64,000 nucleotides of DNA from Desulfosoma sp. (GCA_037481875.1 JBBFKY010000001.1:124001-188000), one strand, 5' to 3'; counted from the stretch's first letter, positions 7,521 through 16,064 are shown. Notes: generated by a model not told the origin, from the sequence alone. Translations and numbers: made by a program.

Positions 7521-9392
7521 TTAGAAAGCTTCGGCAGACGCCCAAACGATGGCTTCATGGGGGCAAACATGGACACAGACGCCGCATCCGGCGCACACAT
7601 TTTCATCAATGGAAACGGATTCCTTTTCTCCATGAAAGATTAAGGCCGGGCATTCAAAGTACTTGATACAAAAACCGCACCCTTCGCATTTATCCGTGAC
7701 GACAGGGCGATGCCCTAAAGGTTTTCGGCTTTCACGCCGTGCATAGTCCATAAGACATGGACGTCGAGCGATCACCACGGCCATGCCGCCATTTTCGGCA
7801 TCCTCGCAGTGGGTTTTGGCTTCCTTGAGTCGTTCCACAAAGCCGGGAACGTCATAGGGATCGCCCACACTGACATACTTGACGCCACAGGCCGTGGCCA
7901 AGGATTCCAAAGTTACCGGTGGCACCTTTTTCCCCTCCGAGTTCATGCCGGCAGCCGGTGTGGGCTGATGGCCTGTCATGGCGGTGGTGCCATTGTCCAG
8001 AATGACGACCGGAAATCGACAACCTTGGGAGACCGCATTGATTAAAGCGGGAATGCCTGCATGATAGAAGGTGGAATCTCCGATGGTCGCCACCACATGG
8101 CGAGTGTTTTGACCTGCTTCTCGATACGCTTGGTAAAAGCCGGCGGCTTGGCTGATGGAAGCGCCCATACAAAGGACCGTATCCACGGCTCCGAGGTTGA
8201 GCCCCAGAGTGTAACAGCCGATATCGCTGGCATAAATACCTTTGGGAAACACTTTGCGAATAGCGAAAAAGGCGGCGCGGTGGCCGCATCCGGCACAAAG
8301 TGTCGGACGTCGTCCCGAAACCGGTGGCGAACTTGTCTGAGGTGAAGATCGGTTCACAAAGCGGCTCAAAATGTTTTCCACAATTTCCGGAAGCAGTTCC
8401 CCTTCTTCAGGGACATGGCCGCTCAGGCGCCCTCGAACCTTCTCCCTGTCTCTGAGTTGCCTTTCGATCACGGGCTGGGATTCTTCCAGAATCAGAATTT
8501 CCTTAGCAGTTTTAAGGATTTCAAGACAGAAGTCTTCCGAAAGCGGATATGGCATGGGAACCTGAAAAAGGGGGAGCTGGTCCCAAAGATTCCATCCTTT
8601 GAGTATTTCCGCCGCGTGAGCACAAGCGGTGCCGGAAGCCACAATGATTTTGTCAAAGGTGCTTTCGCCTCGAAAGCCTGTGGCGACGTCCAAGGTTGCC
8701 GCGTTTAAAAGCCGAGGCTGCCATCGGAAATCCTGAGAGATTTTTCTTAGCTTTTCGTTGAGTTTTTTGTGCAGAAGATAACGGAACTTGGGGGTTGCGG
8801 CCCATCGTGCGGGATCTTTCTCAAAAACCGGTTGTGGCGCCTCCTTGAAAAAGCTTCGCAGTTCCATATCCTGCCGAGCGTGGCAGACTCGGGTCGTGGG
8901 GCGAAGAATCACGGGGATTTCATAATGTTCGGAAAGCTCGTACGCTGGAGTGATCCAGTCACGCGCTTGAGCTGGAAAAGCTGGATCCAGCACCGGCAAT
9001 TTAGCGAACATGGCAAATTGGCGCGTATCCTGTTCCGTTTGGGAACTGTGAGGCCCAGGGTCGTCTGCGACGATCAGAAGAAAACCTCCTTTCACCCCGG
9101 TGTAGGCGGCGCTCATTACTGGATCGGCGGCCACGTTGAGCCCTACCTGCTTCATGGCGGCGGCGGAACGCCTTCCCGCGTAACTATTGGCCAAAGCCGT
9201 TTCCACAGCCACCTTTTCGTTCACGGACCACTCTGCATGACACGGCACGCCGTGGTTCTTCTTGAGGTGTAAAAGGGTGGTCATGATCTCCGAAGCAGGT
9301 GTTCCGGGATAGGATGTGGCCATGGTGCATCCTGCTTCTAAAAGTCCATGGGCTATGGCTTCATTGCCCAAGAGTATTTTTCTGTCGACCAC
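7521..9392 (-). CDS. iorA: Indolepyruvate:ferredoxin oxidoreductase, alpha subunit
   Basis: A 623-aa protein of normal length. It carries the pyrimidine-binding domain first (ATSYPGTPASEIMTTL), then a TPP-binding domain (CAGCGHRAAFFAI, IGDSTFYHAGIPAL) and a C-terminal ferredoxin domain. That domain has CEGCGFCIKYFECP and CAGCGVCVHVCP, so two 4Fe-4S clusters are expected. The start is GTG at 9392 with AGGAG upstream. It is the first gene of the minus-strand ior-liv-paaK run and makes ferredoxin-reducing power from aryl pyruvates in the cytoplasm. The long repeat-rich spacer upstream probably holds the operon promoter, which I could not pinpoint. Confidence 0.96.
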   Translation of the reverse strand: MVDRKILLGNEAIAHGLLEAGCTMATSYPGTPASEIMTTLLHLKKNHGVPCHAEWSVNEKVAVETALANSYAGRRSAAAMKQVGLNVAADPVMSAAYTGVKGGFLLIVADDPGPHSSQTEQDTRQFAMFAKLPVLDPAFPAQARDWITPAYELSEHYEIPVILRPTTRVCHARQDMELRSFFKEAPQPVFEKDPARWAATPKFRYLLHKKLNEKLRKISQDFRWQPRLLNAATLDVATGFRGESTFDKIIVASGTACAHAAEILKGWNLWDQLPLFQVPMPYPLSEDFCLEILKTAKEILILEESQPVIERQLRDREKVRGRLSGHVPEEGELLPEIVENILSRFVNRSSPQTSSPPVSGRRPTLCAGCGHRAAFFAIRKVFPKGIYASDIGCYTLGLNLGAVDTVLCMGASISQAAGFYQAYREAGQNTRHVVATIGDSTFYHAGIPALINAVSQGCRFPVVILDNGTTAMTGHQPTPAAGMNSEGKKVPPVTLESLATACGVKYVSVGDPYDVPGFVERLKEAKTHCEDAENGGMAVVIARRPCLMDYARRESRKPLGHRPVVTDKCEGCGFCIKYFECPALIFHGEKESVSIDENVCAGCGVCVHVCPHEAIVWASAEAF

Positions 9393-9551
9393 GAAAAACT
9401 CCTGTTACCTGTCTATGAGGACATAAAACCGAAAGCCGTGGACAGGCACGCCGTCCACGACTATAAAAACCTGATGGCTCTCGATCAATGTGGTGCGGCT
9501 CCATTGGTTCAGCCCAATAGATGCCGAACCTGTGGGATCGGCCCCACAGGA

Positions 9552-9604
9552 GGGCGGACACATCGGTCCGCCCCTACAGTCGGGTGGATACGGCGGTCCA
9601 GCCC
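9552..9604. repeat. Dispersed repeat, copy 1 (GGCGGACACATCGGTCCGCC type)
   Basis: The core GGCGGACACATCGGTCCGCC is an imperfect inverted repeat, followed by CCTACAGTCGGGTGGATACG and GGTCCAGCCC. A near-identical copy lies about 123 bases downstream, and a related copy is at 38747-38779. Confidence 0.8.
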
Positions 9605-9674
9605 TAGGATTTCGTGGACGGGTGTTCCGCCACGACCTAGAATGAGGCGGGCCCCTTCGTCGGCCGTCGCAATC

Positions 9675-9728
9675 AGGCGGGACACATCGATCCGCCCCTA
9701 CAGTCGGGTGGATACGGTGGTCCAGCCC
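9675..9728. repeat. Dispersed repeat, copy 2 (GGCGGACACATCGGTCCGCC type)
   Basis: A direct repeat of 9552-9604 with a few substitutions (CATCGATCCG instead of CATCGGTCCG, ACGGTGG instead of ACGGCGG). The pair with its spacer resembles a local duplication of a mobile palindromic element. Confidence 0.8.
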
Positions 9729-10014
9729 CATGATGAGGCGCACTCCGAAGCCCGTCTCACAAAAGGGCGAAGACTCTGATATTCCTCAATAAGGAGGCTG
9801 ATCCTCCTGCATGTCAATCCCGCCGAAGGCTCAGGCTCCTAGACCGTCGTTTATTTTTCCCGTCTACCAAGTTCCTAGGCTTTTCAAAGCGGTCCGTTTG
9901 TAGCAAAAGAGTTCGTGAAGGGTCAAGAGATCCTCTTTGCGCATGTATTGTAAGCCTTGGCGGGGAGCTTGTCCGAGAAACCATAAGGGTGATTTCGGGT
10001 AGGTCCATAAAGGT

Positions 10015-10043
10015 GTAGGGGCGAGGCACCGCCTCGTCCTCAC
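10015..10043. repeat. GTAGGGGCGAGGC-type palindromic repeat, degenerate copy
   Basis: GTAGGGGCGAGGC, ACC and then GCCTCGTCCTCAC can fold into a hairpin with one or two mismatches. It is a diverged relative of the perfect palindrome at 36456-36481. Confidence 0.7.
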
Positions 10044-10275
10044 GGCCCTGAACTTGTCTTTGCCCGTAACCACGGCCCTTCCGGTTCCCCATGTGAGCTG
10101 ACGGAGCTCCCACGTTTCCCTGGGAAATCGTCACGAGTTTTCGTTTTCGGATAGCCTCGTAGGCCAAGCTTTCCATATTTTAACGGCTTCCTGCGTGGAT
10201 GACGGCTTGAGGTTCGATGTTTTCCGGCTGGTTTCGTCCTGAAAGTGTCAGGACACAAACGGGAGGTGCCTAATC

Positions 10276-10752
10276 ATGGATGAGAAGGTCAGGGCTTTTT
10301 TGATGGAAAAGGTGGCTGTTGAACCTTACGCTCGTCATTTAGGGTTGCGGCTTGTGGCCATGAACACGGGCTACGCTCTTGTGGAAATGGATTTCGATGA
10401 AACAAAACAAAACATCTTTGGTTTGGCCCACGGCGGAGCCGTCTTTTCCCTCATCGATGAGGCTTTCGAGATCGCTTCCAATTCCCACGGCATCATGGCG
10501 GTGGCTCTCAATATGAACATCACCTACATGGCTTCCCCTCGCCTTGGCGCCACGTTGCGAGCGGAAGCGACAGAAGTGCATCGCACCATGCGTACGGCCA
10601 GTTATCAAATTCGTGTCACCGATGGCGAGGGGACTCTTGTCGCCGTGTGCCAAGCCTTGGTTTACCGTAAGAAAGACAAGGCTTTTGCAGCCACTTCTTC
10701 GCCGATGGCCAAGGAGGAAGTGGCTGCAGGAGAAGGGGCGTTAAGAACATGA
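10276..10752 (+). CDS. PaaI-family hotdog-fold acyl-CoA thioesterase
   Basis: A 158-aa single hotdog-fold protein predicted to hydrolyse aryl- or acyl-CoA thioesters in the cytoplasm. FGLAHGGAVFSLIDEAFEIASN matches the HGG...D active-site segment of the PaaI family, followed by MNITYMASP as in that group. GGGAGGTG lies 8 bases before the ATG. The last 26 residues extend past the usual end and are read from DNA that is antisense to the end of the lhgO gene, a convergent overlap of 91 bases. Its position near an aryl-CoA operon fits recycling of CoA, but it is on the other strand and need not be co-regulated. Confidence 0.88.
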   Translation: MDEKVRAFLMEKVAVEPYARHLGLRLVAMNTGYALVEMDFDETKQNIFGLAHGGAVFSLIDEAFEIASNSHGIMAVALNMNITYMASPRLGATLRAEATEVHRTMRTASYQIRVTDGEGTLVAVCQALVYRKKDKAFAATSSPMAKEEVAAGEGALRT

Positions 10753-11864
10753 ACCTGCCCGGGTTCCGCCAAGATGACAAAATCATCTAAAAGTCCGCCG
10801 TCACGGCTCAGAGCCTGGGCTCGAACCCCGGCACCTCCCGGGGCCAGATCCTTCGGGGTGACTTCCGGCACCAGTTTCTGCAAGGCCTTGGCAAAGAGTG
10901 TTTTGGACTGGGATCGAATCATTTCCTGAAGGCCTGTTTTCCAGTATTTGCGGACGAGCTTTCCAAAGCCGGGGTAGGTCAAGGTCTCCAGGGTGTCTTT
11001 CACGTTGACGATCGTTCTCGTGTAGCCTTCTCGAGCCCATGCCAAGACGGCGTTGGGACCGGCTTCCACGGAACCGTCGATACGTCTGGTGAAATGGACA
11101 CCCAGGAACGGAAACCTAGAATCCGGCACAGGGTAGATAAGGGAGCGAACCAGATGCCGACGATGCTTTTTGAGGCTGTAATATTCTCCGCGGAATGGAA
11201 CGATTTGGCACGGTGGATTGAACCCCGCGAGGCGAGCGATGCGGTCGGCATATAAGCCCGAGCAATTAATGACAAGGCGGGTGGCATACTTCGCGGTGGG
11301 AGTCTCCACCACCGTGGAGCCTCGTTCTTGATGGATCGCCACAACCGGCTGGGAAAACAGAACGCGACCGCCCCGATCTAGAACCACCTGAGCCAGCTTT
11401 TGACTGACCTGACGAAAATCCACGATGCCGGTGGTTGGTACCCACAGAGCCTGGACGCAGCGAACATGAGGTTCCACGGCTTGTGCTTCTTCAGGGGAAA
11501 GCAGAGCCAGGCCTTGTACGCCGTTGGCGGTGCCGCGTCGTTGGAGTTCCAAGAGTCTTTCGACTTCAACGGCATTTGTTGCAGCCACGATTTTTCCGCA
11601 GATCTCAAAGGGAATAGCGTGGTTGCGGCAAAAATTCAGGAGAGCGGCAGCCCCTGAGAGGCACAGGGCTGCTTTTAAGGATCCAGGTCGATAGTAAATA
11701 CCCGAATGAATGACCCCGCTGTTATGCCCTGTTTGGTGGGCTCCAGGCCTGTTTTCCTTTTCCAGAATGACCAGATCCAAGGACGGCATGCGTTCCAAAA
11801 GCCTATAGGCTGTGGCCAGACCCACAATACCCGCACCGATGACGACCCCATCACATTTCTTCAT
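10662..11864 (-). CDS. lhgO: L-2-hydroxyglutarate oxidase (FAD-dependent)
   Basis: A FAD-dependent oxidoreductase of the DAO superfamily that oxidises L-2-hydroxyglutarate to 2-oxoglutarate and feeds electrons to the respiratory chain. It begins with GVVIGAGIVGLATAYRLLE (dinucleotide-binding GxGxxG). HQTGHNSGVIHSGIYYRPGS is diagnostic for LhgO, and HVLNAPSPAATSSLAIGEE ends the protein. I chose the ATG at 11864, which follows GGAGGTG; an upstream ATG at 11876 lies within that site. About 400 aa is the normal length. The 3' end overlaps the convergent thioesterase gene by 91 bases. The two could also act separately in lysine or glutarate turnover. Confidence 0.92.
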   Translation of the reverse strand: MKKCDGVVIGAGIVGLATAYRLLERMPSLDLVILEKENRPGAHQTGHNSGVIHSGIYYRPGSLKAALCLSGAAALLNFCRNHAIPFEICGKIVAATNAVEVERLLELQRRGTANGVQGLALLSPEEAQAVEPHVRCVQALWVPTTGIVDFRQVSQKLAQVVLDRGGRVLFSQPVVAIHQERGSTVVETPTAKYATRLVINCSGLYADRIARLAGFNPPCQIVPFRGEYYSLKKHRRHLVRSLIYPVPDSRFPFLGVHFTRRIDGSVEAGPNAVLAWAREGYTRTIVNVKDTLETLTYPGFGKLVRKYWKTGLQEMIRSQSKTLFAKALQKLVPEVTPKDLAPGGAGVRAQALSRDGGLLDDFVILAEPGQVHVLNAPSPAATSSLAIGEEVAAKALSFLR

Positions 11865-11916
11865 CGACACCTCCATTCCACTCGATGACGCCCCTAGGAA
11901 GTTTCACCATGAACTC

Positions 11917-13203
11917 TCATGCGTCGGAGTCCAAGCACGGATTGAAGTAACCGAATCGAAGGTCGGGGAAACGTTCTTGCAAGATTTTCATAGTGCGCCG
12001 AATCCCCAAGGGTTTTCTAGTCGCTTTGAATCCAATGGATTGCAGAATCCATTCGGGATCTACGTTAAAGTTACGCATCTGAATCAAATCTACGGAAGCC
12101 TTCTCCAAAAGCTCACACAAAGCCTGCACTTCTTCAGGATCGTCGGTAAATCCCGGCAAAACGAAATAGTTCAGAGAAACAAATCGTCCTCGAGATTTCA
12201 TGGCTTGAATGGAACGCACAACGTCATCGAAACCGTATCCCTTGGGTCGATAATAGGCGTGGTAAAATTGAGGCCGAGCAGAATTCAGGCTCACTCGCAA
12301 GCTATCCAGACCCACATCGGCCAAACGGGCGATCACCTGAGGAAGACTCGCATTGCTGTTACAATGAATTGTGCCTCGTGATGTCTCCTGACGCATGATT
12401 CGAATGGAAGCTTCCAGTGTTTTAGCCTGAAGGAGGGGTTCGCCTTCACAGCCTTGACCGAAACTGACCACGGCTCGGGGCGCCTTTAAAAGATGTGGGA
12501 CGGCTGTTTCGGCGATTTCCTCGGGGGTGGGCACAAAACGTATCCTTTCCTGCGTGGCGCAGAGGCCCGATTCTTCCTGAAGACTGATACAGCCAAGACA
12601 CCGAGCGTTGCATGCAGGGGACGTGGGAAGAGGGGCCTCCCATCGGTTCATGAAAAGGTTTCTGGCTGCAGGGCACCCGTAAGTTAGAGCGCATCGGCCC
12701 AGGTGCTGGATCAGACGGTTGGACGAAGCTTGCCGCATACGTCGTCGCGCGTTTCGAGCGATGGTGTTTGGGTCGAAGTTCTTGAAATCCTGGCGCGGAT
12801 CGGGATCGATGCGTATAGCCGTAGCGACAAAGCCCCCTTGAAACCACCCGACGGCCGTATACGCGAAAAGGGGCAAAATGGGCGCATGGCCACATGTCTT
12901 GTAAGCCGCGGAATAAAGCTGGGTGTATGCCGGAGCGATAAAGGCGGCGACGGCCTCTACAGAATGATGGGGGTTGTAAGGGTCGCGGCTGAGGACCTGG
13001 AACCTTTTCTTGTCCCGATCGTAGCCTATGGGGTATCGACCTGGAAGTCGAAAGAGTTCGCTGCCTTCGGGCAAAGGTATGATTTCTGTCGGTGAAGGCC
13101 TCGTCAGGTGTCCGGCACTGGATCCGACCATTTCCAAATAGGGATGTTCCAAAATGCGGCCGGAATGATCGGCGTAAAGCAGTAAGGGACGGTGGGCGGA
13201 CAT
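11917..13203 (-). CDS. Radical SAM protein with an unrecognised N-terminal domain
   Basis: A 428-aa protein. The motif CNARCLGC (CX3CX2C) near residue 205 is the radical SAM 4Fe-4S site. VSFGQGCEGEPLL and LRVSLNSARPQFYHAYYRP follow, as in the SAM-binding barrel. The first 190 residues, beginning RPLLLYADHSGRILEHPYLEM, resemble nothing I recognise and include a second cysteine pair (CALTYGCPAARN) that may bind metal. It lies 20 bases after the deacetylase gene on the same strand, so the two are probably co-transcribed. The reaction is unknown. Confidence 0.85.
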   Translation of the reverse strand: MSAHRPLLLYADHSGRILEHPYLEMVGSSAGHLTRPSPTEIIPLPEGSELFRLPGRYPIGYDRDKKRFQVLSRDPYNPHHSVEAVAAFIAPAYTQLYSAAYKTCGHAPILPLFAYTAVGWFQGGFVATAIRIDPDPRQDFKNFDPNTIARNARRRMRQASSNRLIQHLGRCALTYGCPAARNLFMNRWEAPLPTSPACNARCLGCISLQEESGLCATQERIRFVPTPEEIAETAVPHLLKAPRAVVSFGQGCEGEPLLQAKTLEASIRIMRQETSRGTIHCNSNASLPQVIARLADVGLDSLRVSLNSARPQFYHAYYRPKGYGFDDVVRSIQAMKSRGRFVSLNYFVLPGFTDDPEEVQALCELLEKASVDLIQMRNFNVDPEWILQSIGFKATRKPLGIRRTMKILQERFPDLRFGYFNPCLDSDA

Positions 13204-13223
13204 GACGCGCTGAAAGAGACTCT

Positions 13224-14183
13224 CTAATCTTGGGGGTTTCTTAAAAGATCCTGAAAGGAGACAAACTCAACTTTGCCTAAAAGATGCAGTTGCTGAATAA
13301 GCTCCTCAAGGAAGTCAAAGGCGAAGGAGGTCATCCTTTGGTGATGGATCATGACACCTACCGGCGTCTCCTTGCTCAATGTGCTCCCCAGTTCTTGCAA
13401 CAACAAGGTGTAATCCGCCAGACCATCGCTGTTCTTTCGTGTGTGCAGGTCCACGGCCACACGCAGGTTTTTCAGCCGGCTGGAGTTTTTCCCCGCTTTC
13501 GGCAGGGGATCGCTGGTGGAAACCGCCTTGAACCCGAGCTGAGCAAGAACCTCCAAGGTCATGGCACTACAGCGATTCCACGGTGGAGTGAACACGGGCA
13601 GAAGCCGATCTTGAAAAATATCCAAAAGCTTCATATGGCCATGCCAAATGTCTTTCCATTGTTTCTCCAAAGGCCTTTGATCGCCGAATTCCGACTTTTT
13701 CCCTGTCTTTTGCCAGTTCACGTGGCGCCATCCGTGCTGATGCCATCCCCAAAGGGGTTCCTGAATTGGAGCGGATGCCACAAGACGTTCTACGCGTATT
13801 TCGCTGAGCCAGGCCGGCACCACGGCCAGAGCCAGTGGCACCCCATGGTTGCGAAACAATCCGCAAAGAGCGTCAAAGCTGCGCCCGCCCACACCTATGT
13901 CGTCGGCACGAAAAAACACCCGTGCCTTGTTCCTGACAGAAAGCCTTTCCATCATTTCGATCAGGCGTTCCCGCCAGCCGGGGATAGGTGTCCGCCATAC
14001 AGAGGAAAACACACGAGGTTTTTGAAGTCTCAACCCGGGCCGTGAAGTCGTCAAGTCGTGAAGTTGTGAATCGTGAATCGTAAGCTCGTGAGGTTGTGTT
14101 ATTGTGATGCTGTTGGGTGAGATGCAGTGAAAGGACGTGCAGCCGTGCGGTTTGTGTCTAAGTTCGAATTTTTTGTTTTTCAT
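13224..14183 (-). CDS. Polysaccharide deacetylase-like protein (start uncertain)
   Basis: The conserved part (roughly 13224-13960) has VFFRADDIGVGGRSFDAL near its start, WGWHQHGWRHVNW (metal-binding HxxH-like region), FTPPWNRCSAMTLEVLAQLG and GVMIHHQRM. This is the pattern of the NodB/deacetylase-like fold found in sugar deacetylases. The region upstream is poor: the frame runs on to a TTG at 14279 but passes through TTCACGA-type repeats. The ATG at 14183, with a weak AAGG upstream, is a compromise; the true start may be further in. It precedes the radical SAM gene. Secretion is not apparent, so a cytoplasmic or sugar-nucleotide substrate is possible. Confidence 0.72.
   Translation of the reverse strand: MKNKKFELRHKPHGCTSFHCISPNSITITQPHELTIHDSQLHDLTTSRPGLRLQKPRVFSSVWRTPIPGWRERLIEMMERLSVRNKARVFFRADDIGVGGRSFDALCGLFRNHGVPLALAVVPAWLSEIRVERLVASAPIQEPLWGWHQHGWRHVNWQKTGKKSEFGDQRPLEKQWKDIWHGHMKLLDIFQDRLLPVFTPPWNRCSAMTLEVLAQLGFKAVSTSDPLPKAGKNSSRLKNLRVAVDLHTRKNSDGLADYTLLLQELGSTLSKETPVGVMIHHQRMTSFAFDFLEELIQQLHLLGKVEFVSFQDLLRNPQD
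14040..14110. repeat. TTCACGA-type short degenerate repeats
   Basis: On the minus strand the tract reads as several variants of CACGATTCACGA and CAACTTCACGACTTGACG. A related patch (CACGACTTCACGATTTACG) lies at about 14325-14347. The tract falls inside the extended deacetylase frame and supports a later start for that gene. Confidence 0.55.
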
Positions 14184-14415
14184 GAGACCTTGCCTATAGG
14201 CAAAAGAGTCGAGTGGTGCAATCGTGAAAGGTGTGGCACTCGCTTCATTCAATCCCGGAACCGTAACCTCATGGCTCAAGGAGGTGCTCAGTTTACGCCT
14301 TCATATTTTTCGATCCCAGTCCCACATTCACGACTTCACGATTTACGTACAGGATGAAGCGTGCGAACGCAATGGTTGGCTCAAATTCCTCAAACTTTCT
14401 AAAGGTTAGGCAAGA

Positions 14416-15777
14416 TTGGCAAGTATAAGGAATTCCAGCCGAGAAATCTCGTCTTTGGAAAGGCGCCTTCGAGTGCAAGTCAGGGCCAGGGAACACCGGT
14501 TTGCCGCGCTGGTCCCTCAAGAGTTGGTTTCGGTGTGCCGCCGTGAGATGGAGTCCCTTGGCTTGAATATTTTGGAGGAATCAGAGGCGGGCATTGAATT
14601 TCAAGGCAAGTTGGAGGCATGTTACCGGGCGAACCTCTGGTTACGCACAGCCGGCCGAATCCTGTGTCGCTTGCCGGCCATCAAGGTTGGAGCCCGCGAA
14701 GAGCTTTTTACCAAAACAGTGCGCTTTCCCTGGGAATTGTGGTTAAATGCCCAGGTGCCTGTTCGCGTAGAAGTGCATCTCAAGGCTTCTCGACTGACGC
14801 ACAGCGGGCTAGTCCAAAAGGCCTTTCAAGATGCTTTGCGGCAACGCTTTGAAAAGCTGGGGCAAAAAGTGAGCTTTCTTGGAGAGGAGCCATCCGCTAA
14901 GGAAAGAAACGAGAAGACCTTTCTTCAGGGCGAGGCGCTAGAAGCTTGTCAGAGAACGAGAAAAAGTAATCATTTTCCTGGAAGCGCGGGCCTCCGGCCT
15001 GCCGTTTGTGCGGGTGGGACGCCCGCGCTCCCCGAGAGAAGCCCCTTCTCAGACAGACTCTTCGAGCAGCGCATCCTTGTCCGCGTGGAAAACAAGAACT
15101 GTGTGATCAGCTTAGACACGACGGGAGCGCATTTACATCTAAGGGGGTACCGAATCCACCATGGGGGAGCGCCGCTACGAGAAACCCTGGCGGCCGCTTT
15201 GATCCTTCAATCCGGCTGGACACCCGATGTGCCTTTTCTGGACGGCATGTGCGGAGCCGGTACGGCTGTTATTGAAGCGGCTCTCATAGCTGCAAATATG
15301 GCTCCAGGCCGACATCGACGGTTTCTTTTTGAAAAATGGCCTTCATTCCAGGAAAAAACCTGGGCTTACCTTTTGAAAAAAGCCGATGCCGGAATAAAAG
15401 ACTTGAAGCCTGGAAGTTTGATCGGTGTGGACATCGATCCCAAAGCTGTGGCCATTGCTCAAGAGAATGCCCGTCGGGCCGGGGTCGCTTCTTGGGTGAT
15501 GTGGCATGAGATGCCCTTTGAATCCGTAAACCCTTTAAAGTGGTCCTTGAACCCCGGCGTCGTGTTTCTGAATCCTCCCTATGGTATCAGGCTGGAGGCC
15601 GATCACACGCTTTACAAGCGCCTTTTACTCCATCTTGGACATCGTTTTCAGGGGTGGAAGGCCATTGTTTTGGCACCTCGACGGGAACTCTTGATGTCGG
15701 GTGCCGTACGCCCTCGAAAGATTCGGCATTTGCGTCATGGCGGGCTTCCCATCGTCGCGGGTTATTATGATTTGTGA
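14416..15777 (+). CDS. RlmL/THUMP-type RNA guanine-N2 methyltransferase
   Basis: A 453-aa class I rRNA methyltransferase. The N-terminal part is THUMP-like (RFAALVPQELVSVCRREMES, then FPWELWLNAQVPVRVEVHLK). The catalytic part shows FLDGMCGAGTAVIEAALIAA (SAM site), GVDIDPKAVAIAQENARRAG and FLNPPYGIRLE (the NPPY catalytic motif). It should methylate a guanine in rRNA in the cytoplasm. The start is TTG at 14416. Residues about 165-212 form an insertion relative to the family and include the translated dispersed repeat at 14980-15032, raising the length from about 390-400 to 453. The frame stays open through it. Confidence 0.88.
   Translation: MASIRNSSREISSLERRLRVQVRAREHRFAALVPQELVSVCRREMESLGLNILEESEAGIEFQGKLEACYRANLWLRTAGRILCRLPAIKVGAREELFTKTVRFPWELWLNAQVPVRVEVHLKASRLTHSGLVQKAFQDALRQRFEKLGQKVSFLGEEPSAKERNEKTFLQGEALEACQRTRKSNHFPGSAGLRPAVCAGGTPALPERSPFSDRLFEQRILVRVENKNCVISLDTTGAHLHLRGYRIHHGGAPLRETLAAALILQSGWTPDVPFLDGMCGAGTAVIEAALIAANMAPGRHRRFLFEKWPSFQEKTWAYLLKKADAGIKDLKPGSLIGVDIDPKAVAIAQENARRAGVASWVMWHEMPFESVNPLKWSLNPGVVFLNPPYGIRLEADHTLYKRLLLHLGHRFQGWKAIVLAPRRELLMSGAVRPRKIRHLRHGGLPIVAGYYDL
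14980..15032. repeat. Palindromic repeat inserted in frame in the rRNA methyltransferase gene
   Basis: GGAAGCGCGGGC is paired 29 bases later with GCCCGCGCTCCC, giving an 11 of 12 base-pair stem. The element encodes a short extra peptide (AGLRPAVCAGGTPALPER) and matches other copies at about 4768-4792, 16019-16064 and 28807-28853. Confidence 0.75.
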
Positions 15778-15908
15778 AGACAAGAACGCGCGGACTGTAT
15801 CTGGATAAAGGGGACACAGAATGTTTTTTCCGGGAGCACGAAAGTTCCGTCCGCACGATCCACAAGCGGGAAGCGTGGAGTCTCGGGACACAAAAAATTG
15901 CAGATGCA

Positions 15909-15930
15909 GGGGCACAGCGTCCTGTGCCCC
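15909..15930. repeat. GGGGCACAG hairpin repeat
   Basis: GGGGCACAG, loop CGTC, CTGTGCCCC form a perfect 9-bp stem. No T-run follows, so it is not a typical intrinsic terminator. It resembles the GGGGCGAGGC family in stem layout and in its position between genes. Confidence 0.75.
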
Positions 15931-16018
15931 ACGTGCGGAACGGTATCGCCTTGTAGGGCATAATTTGTAGTCTCGGTTACGCTCCTTGGACCATGCCTGA
16001 GAACCCACTTTGGCATAA

Positions 16019-16064
16019 AAACGCGGGCGTCCCTCACGCAGAAATGGCGGGCCGAAAGCCGGCC
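16019..16064. repeat. GCGGGCGTCCC-type dispersed repeat
   Basis: AACGCGGGCGTCCCTCACGC is followed by GGCGGGCCGAAAGCCGGCC. The left part matches the element inserted in the upstream methyltransferase gene. Confidence 0.55.

Larger units (their letters stand above)
9393..10275. other. Repeat-rich intergenic spacer
   Basis: An 883-base stretch between divergent genes (iorA leftwards, the thioesterase rightwards). It holds two copies of a roughly 53-base repeat and one hairpin of the GGGGCGAGGC family. Open frames here are short, composed partly of repeat sequence, and show no family resemblance. I do not call a gene. It should contain promoters for both flanking genes, but none stood out. Confidence 0.6.

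Noticed and set aside
9864-9944. Minus-strand micro-frame beginning MRKEDLLTLHELF, reminiscent of small UPF0058-type proteins
   Set aside because: Only 27 codons, no good ribosome-binding site, and it lies in a repeat-rich spacer. At best it is a remnant.
9814-10176. Minus-strand frame of about 120 codons
   Set aside because: It passes through a palindromic repeat and has no family resemblance or ribosome-binding site.
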